Shown in pieces: positions 1 through 11,051 of a stretch of DNA of 64,000 nucleotides. Both the position numbers and the translations under genes were made by a program. Below the pieces are notes generated by a model. The model was not told the origin of the DNA, did not search any database, and worked only from the letters and a program-made list of their open reading frames with translations. This DNA comes from Montifringilla adamsi (taxonomy: Eukaryota; Chordata; Aves; Passeriformes; Passeridae), in the NCBI GenBank assembly GCA_017590115.1, contig JAGGNK010003335.1, positions 11,098,286 through 11,162,285 of the forward strand, written 5' to 3'. The first letter of the stretch is position 1. Every line of letters begins with the position of its first letter.

Positions 1-1170
1 GCAGGGTTGTAGCTGGGGGAAAGCAAATGAAGAGAGAAGAGACATTATATCAGAGCCATTAGATCAGAAATTGCTTGAGGAGCCATCCACCCCAGGCACA
101 CCAACCTATCTGCCAAAAATTGCTCTTGGAGATGGAGGGCTCTTAACCCTGGGTTTCTCTCCAGCTGTTCTAACATCAATGTTAGAATGTTCAGCAACAA
201 ATCAGCCTTCCCTTGCCTTACAGCAAGCCTGAGCTGGGTGCATTTAGTGCATTATTTCTCAGAGTGAACGAAACAGAGCCAAGAACTGGACTTGGCTTAT
301 GGCTCTCACCAGACACCAGCAAATTGTGCTGCAGCATTTTCACACCTTGTGACAGTTCAACACAAGGTTTTGCACGGGTGGGAGTGACTCACACCAACAG
401 GGTACATCTGCTGCTGTTGCTGCTGTTGTGGTGGCTTTTTCCAGCTCATTATCACAACTCAAGCTGCCCAAAGAATCCTGGAGCTCAGACCCTTTGTAAA
501 ACTTGATATTTACATTGACAAAATACAGGCATTATCCATCACCCCAGAGGGGAGACAAGTGAGATTGGAATGAGAAACCCTCACAAATGTTCAAGAGACC
601 AGTTTAGTCTCTTCTGTGAGCCCTCTCAATGGCATTAAGGAACACTCTTTCTGCTGTAAGTCTTTAGGTCTATCAAAAGAAGACCTGCAAAAATCAAAAT
701 ACTGTGGGTTTGAAAATTAAGAGAGTCATGGCTCTTACTGGAACTAAGAGTCCAAATACAATATATCGTCCTTGAATTTTAGCATTAAATTCTCTGTTGA
801 GGGCACAACACTTGGGAAAGATTTAAAATGGAAATCTCAATGGACTCATAGTGATGACAAATCAGATATCTGAGAGTTCAGCCATGTTGAAAAGTTTGGT
901 TTTTGACTTCTCTCAGACCTGAAATACCTGACAATCATGAGTTATTCAAAACCAACTTCCTTTGGAGGTATAAAAACATGCTTTTCTCAGCTGTTGTTAT
1001 ATTGTGATTTCAAACAATTTCTGTGTGGACCCTGGATAATGCCAGCTGCAATGAATAATCATTAGTACGTGTTTGGTGCACTCTTAAGAACACTCAACAG
1101 TTTTGTTGATGCCAACTTTTTAATTTCTCTGAGCAAGCAACTTCTGACCTTGTAATGTTCTCCTACTCAC
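1..1170. other. Intron of TIM receptor A; no exon recognised
   Basis: AT-rich sequence downstream of the last recognised stalk exon. I searched the minus strand for a hydrophobic membrane exon and for splice-bounded open segments and found none that fits in phase. A Thr/Ala-rich stretch near 405-440 lacks a usable acceptor. Confidence 0.5.
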
Positions 1171-1251
1171 CCCTGACTGACATCGCTTCCATCAGGACAG
1201 AGGTGGTGCTTTCCTCTGCACTTGGAAGTGTACCTGGGAATTCAGTAGGCA
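1171..1251 (-). CDS. TIM receptor A exon 4: second mucin stalk exon
   Basis: This 81-bp exon (27 codons, phase 1-1) sits between acceptor TTTGTTTCAG and donor GGG|GTGAGT on the minus strand. It encodes a Ser/Thr/Glu/Pro stalk (…PTEFPGTLPSAEESTTS…). It continues the reading frame from the large mucin exon. The assignment rests on splice signals, phase and composition, not on a database match. Confidence 0.7.
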
Positions 1252-4200
1252 CTGAAACAAAGTAAAAAGTAATGCTGATAAAGATCACTATTAGAAGGGT
1301 CTCCACGTGGCATTCAAATCTGTGCAGACATCAATCTGTGGAAAGGAAGTCAGTAATGTGGATGAAGTAACAACCCACAAATGGTTTGATAACAGATCAC
1401 TCTGATCACTAAAAACAGCAGCAGCCTTCATATGAGACGAGAATGTAAACACTCAATTTAAACATGTTTTGAATTGTCACTATTTCTCAAGCAGAACATA
1501 CTCCAAACTAAACTTTCCACCAGGCAATTTCAATTGTCTTTCCCAAATCAAGAAAAAAAATTAGTGCACAGTTCAGTGAATCTCTCTTACTCCACTTCAG
1601 GTGCTGGGCTTCACATTCGTTTCTGTTGTACTTCATGAGGTTCCTGCCACATTATTTCTCCATGTTAAAGCTCCTCTGCAGGAAGCCTGACCCTCTGCTG
1701 CCTTGGCTGTTCACCCCAATTTAGCATCATCTACAACGTCTGACCTGCGTTTGCCTAAACCCCCTGAAACACACCCTTAGGCATCTCAGAGAGAGCTCCC
1801 CAGATATAAATATAAGTATTTGGAGAGTCTCTAGGATGCCAGACAGGCTAACACAGACCACCTCTGCTCCACAGAAAAAGGGAAGGATTGGTGCTGGTTA
1901 CCCTCTGTGCTTCCAGGGAGCGTGGAGCAGAACATGTCATCTTCAGTCGTCACATCAGCTGCTTGGGAAGTGGTTGGAAAATCTGGGAGAGCACTCGTTT
2001 CCACCACAGTCAAAGGAAAAATATAATTTTCTGTCCCAGCAATTGTTGGGGGAGGAGAGGTCTCGCCTGTAGTTGCTGCTGGAGACTTGGGGGCTGTGGT
2101 TGCTGGTGGAGGGGTGCTGGTTGTCAGCAGGACTGTAGTCTCTGGTATTGGCTGGAGATCAGAGGTTGCCTGAGGAGCAGAAGTTGTTTCTGTAAAATAT
2201 TTGGAGAAAATAGGAGCTTCTGTGGTGGTGGTGGTGGTGGTGGTGGTGGTGGTGGTGGTCACTGGAGGTGCTGCATGGAAAAAACACAGCCAAGGGAAAA
2301 CCCAGGTCAGAGCATTCACAACCAGTCCTGAGGTAAGCCAATGCAGAAATTAATAAAAATTATCTGGCTGCTAAAATACCAAAAATGAAGGTGGGAGAGT
2401 TACTATTTTAACTAGCTGAAAGCATGACCAGTCCGAGAAATTCAAGATTTATAGATTTGCTTTTCTTTTTAGTCTCAAACACTCCCTCCTTAACCATCTT
2501 GTAGAAATGGAAGGGCCAGAACCTTGTGTGGTAGAACCCCAAAGCTTGAAAATTTTGTTATTTTGCTTCTCAATGTCCTCATAAAAATACAATTAATAAA
2601 ACAGCTCTGTTTTTCAGCTACAATCTTCTTGCTAATTTTTGCACCTGATTCTTTTTTCATGGCCTGTTGCCCTCAGCCTCAGGGGCAGACAAGCAACTGC
2701 AGCATTTTTCACCCTCTCTCCTGTTGTATTGTTTAAAAAAGACAAACAAATGTGCTGTGAACACCAATTGAGCTCTGTAAAAGCGAGAAAAAATTTGTTT
2801 TTCTGCTTTGTGGAGGGTGGGTATCATCTCTTTTTTTTTTTTTTTTTTTTTCTGTGCAGGATTTTGCTTTATCCTGCAGCTCAGAAAAATAATAGGAAGG
2901 GGAAGAAGCCCTTCAAGACTCTGAGAATTTCCAAATATGTGGATGTTGAGGACCCACCCTTAAGGGGAAGGAAGCACCCTTAAGGGTGGACCATCCTCAT
3001 GTGTCTCCTTACAACATGAATGAAACTAAGGTCTTCAGTGTTGGGGTGAACCTCAAATGAAAAGCTGAATTTCATTCCAAGGGCTCTTTAAATTTTAAAT
3101 CCCTTTTTAATTCCATCATCTTTTAAAAAGTCAAGCCGAGCTACACAACAAGAAATGAAATATTCATTTGAAAGGCAAAAAAAAGAGGGTAAAATTTAGG
3201 GAGTTTTTTTAGTTTAAACTGCACATTGACTGTGAGTCAAAAAGAAAGATTGGATGTGGCACTCAGTACCATGGTTTAGTTGAGGGGTCAGGGAACAGGT
3301 TGGACTCGATGATCTCGAAGGTCTCTTCCAACCTTGTGATTCCGTGTGAATTCTGTGATTCTGTGATCTCCCTTGAAAAATATGTAATCTGGGAAAAACA
3401 CCTTTGGCCAAAACAAACCAAAAAAGCGCAGATAGACCCCAAATTTCACCACCCAGGGAGTGGATTGTCCCTGCTGGCCATGCCCCCAAGGCCCCCAGAC
3501 CCACCTCTGGCCACCTCCAGGCGAACGTTCCGTTTGATGTCGTTGAAGAGGCCGGGGATCTCCACCCGGCAGCAGTACACGCCCGCGTCCTCCGCCTTGG
3601 CCGCCCCAATCGTCAGCGACACGTCTCCAAAGGAAACGTACCCTCGCAGGCTGTACCTCTGGGATGCTCTGAACGCCACCTTGGCGCCGCTGGTGTGCAG
3701 GATTTTGTTAGTGCACTTTGAATTCGGGCAGGGGCCCCTGCCCCAGCACATGTCGGAGATGTCCTTGCGCCGCGTCACGCGGTAGGAGCAGGGCAGTGTC
3801 ACAGGCTGTCCCTCTGTCCCTCTGACAACGGGGTCGGACACCGTGTGTGCTGTCAGGAGAAGGAGCAGAGGGGAGTGCTGTCAGGCTCTGAGGGTGACTC
3901 TGCCCACACAACACAGTGAGTGAGCAACGTGTGAGCAAACACTCCTGCCTGCAGGCCACAGCTGCTGATCCCCAAGACTTCTCCTGCAGCTCGTGCCCCA
4001 AGGCACTACAGGCAACAGCCAGGAGCTCTCAGGCTTTGCTTTGCTTTGCTCCTTGCTCTGGTCCTGGCCAGCTGCTCAAAAAATACATCAGACGTGGTGA
4101 GCAAAGCTAGGGTCTATCACTGGCAGCCCAAGCACAAACTGGACCTCTGCAAACGGAATTTGAGAACTCTGCTCCCATCCCATCTCCTCTCCTAGGAGGC

Positions 4201-4899
4201 TGTTTGAAAGTTGTTCAGAACCCTGTTGTGAAAGACATCTGGTTTTCTCAGTCCACCATCACCACCTTCAAAAAGGAAATGCTGTCACAATTGCCTTTCA
4301 CTAACAGTCTCAAAAGCAGGGTCCAAAATACTTATTCATGTGTGAAATTAGGGCCTAATTAAACTGGCACAGCAGTGGGATCTGTCTGTAGGAACCTGTT
4401 CTCAGAAAGTGCACTGAGCAAGCCCTGCCAACCAATCCCACTTACTTGTGGAACTCTGTCTACAGAGAAACTTTAGTTGTTGGTGTTATACTGATTTTAA
4501 AAAGAGCACATGCACACTTTCTTTGTCCTCTTACTCTTAGTGACCAGCTTAGGTCCATGTTTACAGCCAGTACTCACCTTGGCATCTGGTCTTAATATTT
4601 GCAATATTTGCAATATATTATTCCCTCTTAACAGTTTGTGATGTTCCTAGATTGCCTTAAACTAGAGATTTCTTCTTCACAAAAGGCACTACACAAAAAA
4701 GTTCCCAGACAGGAACAAATCTTTCCTGGTTTACATTCACCTGGTCTATGTCAGTCTTCTTCCTACCTTTCTTCTACCCCCATAATATCATTTACACACT
4801 GTGGAGCAGGAACTGAGGGATCTGGGGGAGCAACCCGACCTGTTCTCCAACCCTGCAGATCTGATGTCTCATGGCAGGCTTGCTCACCCCAAAGAGGAC

Positions 4900-4931
<32 letters not shown>

Positions 4932-6953
4932 ATTATCACCAGCTTCGGCCCTGGTTTGCCAAACATTTCTATTTTGCCAGCTGTTTGAATGCCTTTCCTT
5001 TTTGGCACAACTCCCAAGGAGCAAACAGATGCTTCCAACTGTGTCCATGTCTCTTTTGTTTTCTCTTTAATGGACTATTCCCTAGGTGAGGCTTTAGTCT
5101 GTGGCAGGCTGCCTCATGACTGGTTATTGGGATGACATTTCAGATCTGTTATTGCTTATCCTACTGGCAAGAGAAGCCAACCCATTCAGGTTTCCACAGC
5201 TCCAAATGCTGAAAGAATAGAGGCAGACAAAACAACAGGCAATATGGCATGAAGGGCAGGAGCTTCTGCAGAGAAATGAAGGCAGGAGATGCCAGAAACT
5301 GAATTCCTGAATACAGGATAAGGCTTTGCGAGATGGTGGCTTTGGCCCCTGGAAAGGGAAGGTTCATTTGCCTTGAAACAGCAAAACTGAGAAAACAGCT
5401 TCTCTATGGAGACAGAACCAGTCATGCAGTTGACCTTGAAAGTATTTCTGTGAGAGCAAGGGGTTAGTCATGAGCAGGTTAACACATTCTTTCAAGAAGG
5501 TCCATCAAAGATATGTGCAAAACCAGCTAAAACTGTTGTTAGAATTCAGGTCATTGCTTCTTGAGGAGGAATGGGCTCATCTTCTGCTATTTCAGCCCAT
5601 TTCTGCACAGCACAAAAGCAGCCTCATTAAGCTATCCTTTAACAAATGAAAATTTGCCTGCTCTTCTCTTTGAAAGCAGCAGAGCCCTGAACTTAGCAAA
5701 TAAATAACTAAGTAAAAAATTCGAAAGAAGAAGAGGAAAGACAGGAGGCATCAGAGTGTCTTCAGTGCAGTTTCCCTCTAGTATTCCTGTTAGAAAGTTA
5801 CAGGTTTTGCAGTTTCAAATCCTCTTTCAATATCTGTGAAGCTAATGTTGCCAACATCTGCCTGCACTGCAGGCTGCTGAGGAGAGCTTCAATACTGCAG
5901 CAGCCCGGATTGAACAGCATGAATCTTTATTTAATAAGGATTAAATAACTTACTTCTCAGGTGCAGCCTCTTCTACAGACTCATTTTCCGAAGGAAATAG
6001 TAAATAGGAGGGAATGAACATGTCTTTGAAATTAGGAGCTTCCTGAGAGACCCTGGAGGGGAATCCTGCCCCTCTCCATGGCCCTGACCTTCCAGGCATC
6101 CAGGTCTGACCCAAGGCTCTGCCTGCCTGTTCCCACCGAAGTCTGTGAGGTCACTCTTAAGTCCTTCACCAGTGAGAGAGAAATGGACTGCAGATGTTTA
6201 ATATCCCATCCAAAATAGAAAGGGGGTATTCATGATTGGTCAGATCATACAAGTATACTCATATTTGTGTACAGTCTCCCTCAAACCCACCCTCAGGGGC
6301 AGCTGGCACTAAGTAGTAATTCCAGTAGTTGCTCCTGTAATTGTCTTCTCTCCCACAAACTGGTCATTGAATGGACAAAAACATTCATCCTCCAGCCAGG
6401 AAAGATGTTTGATAAGATTTTTTTCTCTTGATCTCTTCCTGGAATAATTTTCCTACTTTGCAGAAGATATTTAGAATCTTTGACCTAACAATCCTTTTTA
6501 TTTTTATCCTTACTGAAGCTTCTTTACTGATGAGATTGCAAAGGGTATGACTGATAAACAGAAAAAAAGCATTTAACTGGCTATTGAACCTCAAGACAAC
6601 TCATTCTCAGGATGGAGCTGAGTTAAAGAGCAGAAAACAAAAAGCCATTCTCATCCTTCAGGAGCTCTGCAAGGGAAGAGAGAACAAGGGAACTAACACA
6701 GAGAAAACTGTGCACATTTTTTAAAAGTGAAAAAACCACAAACCTCAAGCAGTATTAACTCATAAATAAGAAAATTTTTGAAGTTCTATATACAATTATG
6801 ATCTTTTTCACTGTTTTGTTTTCACAAAAGAAGTGTTGCTGGTTTTCATTTGAAAACAATGTTAGTTTCCTGAGCAAACACACAAAAAGCAGGTGAAGAC
6901 TCACCTATAAAGATCTGTATCATCATCCAGTGAAACAGCACAAAATGGGACAT
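1171..6953 (-). CDS. TIM-family receptor A (HAVCR1/TIMD4-like), partial at left edge
   Basis: This is a type I membrane receptor of the T-cell immunoglobulin and mucin family; relatives bind phosphatidylserine on dying cells and tune T-cell and phagocyte responses. Exons found, in transcript order, are signal peptide 6905-6953, IgV 3505-3849, mucin stalk 1902-2270 and mucin stalk 1171-1251. All splice sites are GT/AG and all junctions are phase 1, so the frame stays open for 281 codons. The IgV domain (about residues 17-131) has the six cysteines typical of TIMs (C37, C51, C57, C62, C109, C110) and the MCWG motif. The calcium and lipid loop reads LFND at 117-120 where mammalian TIM-1 and TIM-4 have WFND. 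No membrane or tail exon was found in 1-1170, so those probably lie off the window. I cannot decide between HAVCR1 and TIMD4 by eye. Confidence 0.88.
1902..2270 (-). CDS. TIM receptor A exon 3: threonine-rich mucin stalk
   Basis: The 369-bp exon (123 codons, phase 1-1) has acceptor CATGCAG|CA and donor G|GTAACC. It encodes a Thr/Ser/Pro-rich stalk that would be densely O-glycosylated, starting with a run of about 13 Thr codons (ACC) and continuing with many TT, TTS and PPPTT stretches. The stalk holds the IgV domain away from the membrane. Confidence 0.9.
2221..2260. repeat. (GGT)n / (ACC)n microsatellite coding for poly-Thr
   Basis: About 12 perfect GGT units on the plus strand lie inside the gene A mucin exon and read ACC (Thr) on the coding strand. 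Length changes in threes would lengthen or shorten the O-glycan stalk without a frameshift. Confidence 0.95.
3250..3367 (+). mobile_element. CR1 LINE 3'-end fragment
   Basis: Contains the typical CR1 3' end: GATGTGGCAC, TTGGACTCGATGATCT, GAAGGTCTCTTCCAACC, then imperfect ATTCTGTG-type tail repeats. It lies in the intron about 140 bp downstream (in transcript sense) of the gene A IgV exon, in the orientation opposite to the gene. Confidence 0.85.
3505..3849 (-). CDS. TIM receptor A exon 2: IgV domain
   Basis: The 345-bp exon is phase 1 at both ends, with a pyrimidine-rich acceptor ending CTGACAG and a donor G|GTGGGT. It encodes a complete TIM-type V domain with two extra disulfides (C-P-x-x-x-C after MCWG, and the YCC pair) and the FGDVSLTI strand. 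The length equals the IgV exon of gene B. Confidence 0.95.
4902..4931. repeat. (CTG)n trinucleotide repeat in TIM A intron 1
   Basis: About ten CTG units on the plus strand, in the intron between the signal-peptide and IgV exons. They create long poly-Leu, poly-Cys or poly-Ala reading frames that are not genes. Confidence 0.9.
6905..6953 (-). CDS. TIM receptor A exon 1: signal peptide
   Basis: The ATG at 6953-6951 opens MSHFVLFHWMMIQIFI, a short hydrophobic leader, and then splits a codon after its first base at a strong donor (G|GTGAGT). The coding part is 49 bp, exactly the size and phase of the signal exon of gene B (MLSHVCLNWALLVLLT), and both begin with a similar M-(L)-S-H. That parallel decides the frame. 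Confidence 0.85.
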
Positions 6954-7109
6954 TGTGGCTGACAGAGACACCAGGGCAGCGAGTGGAAGAAGAGGAAACC
7001 AGATCGTATCCTTTCCTGAGTCCGAGTGAGTCCCACTGAAATCTCATTTCTCCATTTCCAGATTTTACACGCTGCAAGTGTTTCTTTTCTACGCTTCCGG
7101 ATAGGAACT

Positions 7110-7465
7110 GGCCAAAGAGGGATCTCCTGCTGTGCTCAGGGCTCTGCAGCCCCACTTGGGGCACTCTGGGCAGTTCTGGGCCACACAATTTAAGGTACTG
7201 CAATGACAGAACCAGAGGACACAGTCTCAGGCTGCATCAAGAGAAATATAGGATGGATATCAGGAAAAGGTTTTTTACGTAAAGAGTGATAAAGTTCTGG
7301 AATGGCTGCCCGGGGAGGTGGTGGAGTCACCATCCCTGGGTGTGTTTAAAACAAGCCTGGATGTGGCACTGGGGGCCAGGGTTTAGTTGAGCTGTTGGGG
7401 CTGGGCTGGACTCGATGATCTTGAAGGTCTCTTCCAGCCCAGTGATTCTGTGAGTTCTGTCAATG
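7110..7465 (+). mobile_element. CR1 LINE 3' fragment next to TIM A start
   Basis: Recognisable CR1 3' region: the GGCCACACAATTTAAGG, GGAGGTGGTGGAGTCACCATCC, GATGTGGCAC and CTGGACTCGATGATCTTGAAGG segments occur in the usual order. It begins about 160 bp upstream of the gene A start codon, so it overlaps or borders that gene's 5' UTR and promoter. Confidence 0.85.
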
Positions 7466-10440
7466 TGCTCAGATGAGGCCAGCTGAGCAGGGGCTGGAAT
7501 GAACGTCCTGTGAGGAGCAGCAGAGGACTCCAAGATGGAGAAAAGGGGGCTGAGAGCTCTCTGCAGCCTCCTGAGGAAGGGACATGGACAGGGAAATGCT
7601 TATCTCTCTGCCCTGGTAGCCACTGACATTCCAGTGTCAGTGGATGATTCCAAGCTCACCAGGGGGGTTTGCACAGGACAATGGGAAGTATTTAGTGATA
7701 GGGCAGTAAACCCTGGAACACTTTTCACTTTTCCTCTTCCAAGACACTCAGCATGGTACTATCACCAGAAATTTCAATATTCTTTTTGCTTTGCCATTCC
7801 TTGGAACTCGTAAGGCCCAGTTCTGTTCCAGGGTCCTGAGTGGAAAGAACAAATTCTGTGCTTTTATACCCCTAAACATTTGGCATAGTCTCCCCTTAGA
7901 CTTTGTCTTCACTTACATTTGCTTAATCCCTCATTTCCCATGCTTCTTTCTGAAGACCCCTCTCTTTCCCCAGCTTCATTTTCTGTTTGCAAAGACAGCC
8001 TTGGAGGAAGTTGTTGCAAATATTTTGTTGCCAAAACCACATCCTTCCCAAAAAAATGCAACATCATCTTCAGGAAATACATTTCACTCCTTCTGACTGT
8101 TTTATTTCTTTCTGACCAATTGACAAATAAGTTCTCTGGAAGTTCTTCTCTGGAACAGCTGAGTAATAAAGCAAAAGTAATTCAGGGCAGTAAGGTCAGG
8201 AATGAAGAATTGCAGATAGACAAAATGCTGTGCAAATAAATATAGCACAGTGCAAATGAGTGCAATTCCAAGTTCAAATGATAAAATGATGGGCTGTTAA
8301 CCAGGCATTACATTTTTAGTAATGAGATTTTGGGCTTATCATGATAGTCAAGCCCATGAAAATATCACCCTTCAGCTTGCTAGCACTGAAAAAAGCAAAT
8401 AAAATGTTAGCAGTAAAGGCAATGAGTAAAATACCTAATTTGCTATATTCTACCAGGTACAGTTCATACAATGGCCAGCCCCAGCTGCTCTGTGAACAGA
8501 ACTAATGAAAGCTGAGGTATCCAGTATCCTGGAGATTTTTTCCCTGCAATGACCATAGTTTTTCCCATTACTGACCACCCAGTAGTGGCTGTGAGATGAT
8601 GCCCAGCTGATGTCAGTGCAGGGAGCAGTTGAATCTCAGATGGGGCACAAACTTGGGTCATTATTCAGCTACAAATTCCCATGAAGCTTCTCCAGACAGA
8701 ACTGGACAGTATGTCACAGGCAACCAGGAAAGGCACAGGATGAACACAGCATCCTATCAGCTTTGTTTTTCTAGCAAGGCTGGGCCAAGAGCAGAGTGCA
8801 TTGGAAAAGGCCATCCAAAATCCAAGTGTGCTGGGAAGAACCACTAACACATGGGGCACTTACTGCTTTTGTACTGCTATCTAGTGGCTTCCTGCAGGCA
8901 GAAAAGGCAGAGGTGTCTCAAAAGAGAGAGTTTTCAGCTCATCAGCTCAGTGTGCTGCCAGACAATCTCCTGATGGCTGAATGGCTTCCAAGTGCCACCT
9001 GCTTGTGTCTGAGGCTCATTTTGAAATGCCTCTTCCAAGATCCACTGACACAAGTGCAGGTAGTGAAAAGCCCAGGGAGATCCTGCCTTTGTAGATGTGT
9101 ATTACACTGCATGTCCAAGGCAAAGTTCTTGCTCCACACTACCTTTGCAAAGTCTGTTTACCAAGCAGTTGCAGAGCAGAAAGATTTTGCTCAATTGAAG
9201 ATTTTGGTTATCAGATACTCTAGAACTTTATTTTACGTGAAAAACTTGCTGATGCAAGAATTAATCTGAATTAGTCTGTAATATTAATTTAAAAATCCTT
9301 ATGGACAAGCATCTTTTATGATTAGGAATCTTAAGGATGGCCCACAAACTTCTTAAGAGCGTGAACAGTTGAAATCAGATGATTTTGGAGATCCCACGTG
9401 TCTAACTCTGACCCCAGCAGAGACTGATTACATAAAACTGTGGAAAGCAGAAATTGCTGAAGATGTTTCCTGAGAGCCAGTTCAGGGACCAGATCAGACT
9501 TCCTCCAGCTCATGGACTGGAGCCTGCAGCAGCAACATGCTCAGCAGAAGGAAAGCACTGTCTGCAGCAGGGGCAGAGATTTGGGGTCAGTAATTGTTAT
9601 TAATAGTCAAATGCAAAATACAGTCTGACAACAGAATTTCTGGATTCAGTACCTTCTCACACAAAGCTATACATGATGTGAAGACAGAAAATGGCAGAGC
9701 TGGTTTTGTCCGTCAGTTTTCCTGGCCCTGGGATCAGTGATCACACAAAATCAGTGCTCCCATCTTCAGTCAGCCATGAATTCACCTTTTCAGACTGCTA
9801 CAACAGAAAGCCCAGGAGAACAGAGATCACGAGTGAAAACCCAAAGCACCCCAGGGTCACCTGTCCCAATTTGCTTTCCATTTCTTCCTTCCTCAGCAGG
9901 ATGAGCCTTTTCCTCCTTTGTGAGTCTGTGCAAAACGACTCACCTGCAAGACCCCACCTGAGGCAGACCCTCTGTGACCCCTGGGGAAACCACTGCCCTC
10001 CCCAGGCAGCCCCAGCCCTCCCATCTCCACCAGCTGGGACAAGGGGGGACTTCTCCACTGACCCCAGCTCCCCCTAAAGCACCACCAGGTCATAGCCTCA
10101 AGTCTCAGCTGTTAACATAAATATTTACTGATTTTATGCCTCATTGCATTGCTGAAATCATTTTGGAGTTTAACTCACTGGTAGAAAGTTTGTGGTGTAT
10201 CTGTGAGTTTTTCCTGTGGCAGCAGTGTCTCTGTTGGGTAATTCCACACTGCTGCCCAGGATGAGCTTCAGGACAAAATGGTTTGACCAATATTTGGTAA
10301 GAGTTGGTGTCTCTCCTGCCTGTGCTGCTTTTCTGCTCTTTTCCCAACATCTGTTTAGAATGTGTTCTTAAAAACAATTGGGGACACTTATTCTTCCACT
10401 TAAAGATGATTTGGGTGTGTTGTGTCTCTTCCTCAGCAAT
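7466..10440. other. Intergenic region between the two TIM genes
   Basis: No exon, RNA gene or repeat is recognised here beyond simple AT-rich stretches. Open frames in this part are short and have no family features. Confidence 0.5.
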
Positions 10441-10465
10441 TCATACCCACAGGACTGACTCCATT

Positions 10466-10479
10466 TATTTATTTATTTA
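10466..10479 (-). terminator. Poly(A) signals of TIM receptor B
   Basis: Three overlapping AATAAA hexamers on the minus strand ((TTTA)n on the plus strand), about 135-150 bp past the stop codon. Confidence 0.65.
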
Positions 10480-10614
10480 AAGTAAACCAAAGTTTCATTT
10501 TGCAGAGAATAAAAGCTGGGACACACCACTAACTGAGGAGCAATAGAGGAAAGGCACTTGGCCACAGATATTTCCCATTTATGAGGTAAAATCCATCAAA
10601 CACCTTCAACATTT

Positions 10615-11051
10615 TTAGGAATTAAGAGTAGTTTGATATCTAAAGATGTGTGAAGGCAAGGCCAGCTTCCAGCCAATATTTTGTGCAAAGTCCATGATTT
10701 CTCTGCAAGCTAAGAAAAGAATTTTATTAACTTTACAAAGGCAGGGGGAAGGTTGTTCAGATTTTTTAGAGACTTTGAAGTGAGACTTTCCACCCCAAGG
10801 GCTTCTCAGGGTAAAGATGTGCCCGAAGAGAAAGCCACAGGAAAACAGTGACGTACTTTGCCAAAAAACCTCACACTTAGTCATAATTCTCTGCACACAA
10901 GCTGTGACTGTTCTGCCCATTGAGGTACAGATGCTGTAGACTTCAAGGATATCCCCTCTGGGGTGAGCAGCCATAGCTCCTCCAGATTTAATTCCAGGTG
11001 GACAGACATTAATATATTGCATTGCTGAGCTGTTACCAGAACAGGCCATAC
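10615..11051 (-). CDS. TIM receptor B exon 7: probable cytoplasmic tail and stop
   Basis: An AG acceptor (GAAATCAG|GTATGG) opens a frame that continues the membrane exon in phase and stays open for 144 codons to a stop at 10617-10615. The first part has tyrosine motifs AMQYINV and LEVYSIC, the kind of SH2-binding sites found in TIM tails. The second half is Cys/Phe-rich and less convincing. Mammalian TIM tails are much shorter, so an internal donor or further exons remain possible. Confidence 0.55.

Noticed and set aside
415..440. Minus-strand Thr/Ala-rich stretch considered as another TIM A stalk exon
   Set aside because: The preceding acceptor candidates lead to in-frame stops in the needed phase.
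1888..2331. Plus-strand poly-Gly frame opposite the mucin exon
   Set aside because: It is the antisense shadow of the ACC repeat and other stalk codons.
4801..5070. Plus-strand frame with a poly-Leu run resembling a signal peptide
   Set aside because: The run is just a CTG microsatellite in an intron; flanking sequence shows no domain or splice support.
6905..6953. Minus-strand exon read in another frame as an acidic tail ending DDDTDLYR
   Set aside because: The other frame gives a signal peptide with the same size, phase and opening residues as the signal exon of TIM B, and this fits the following IgV exon.
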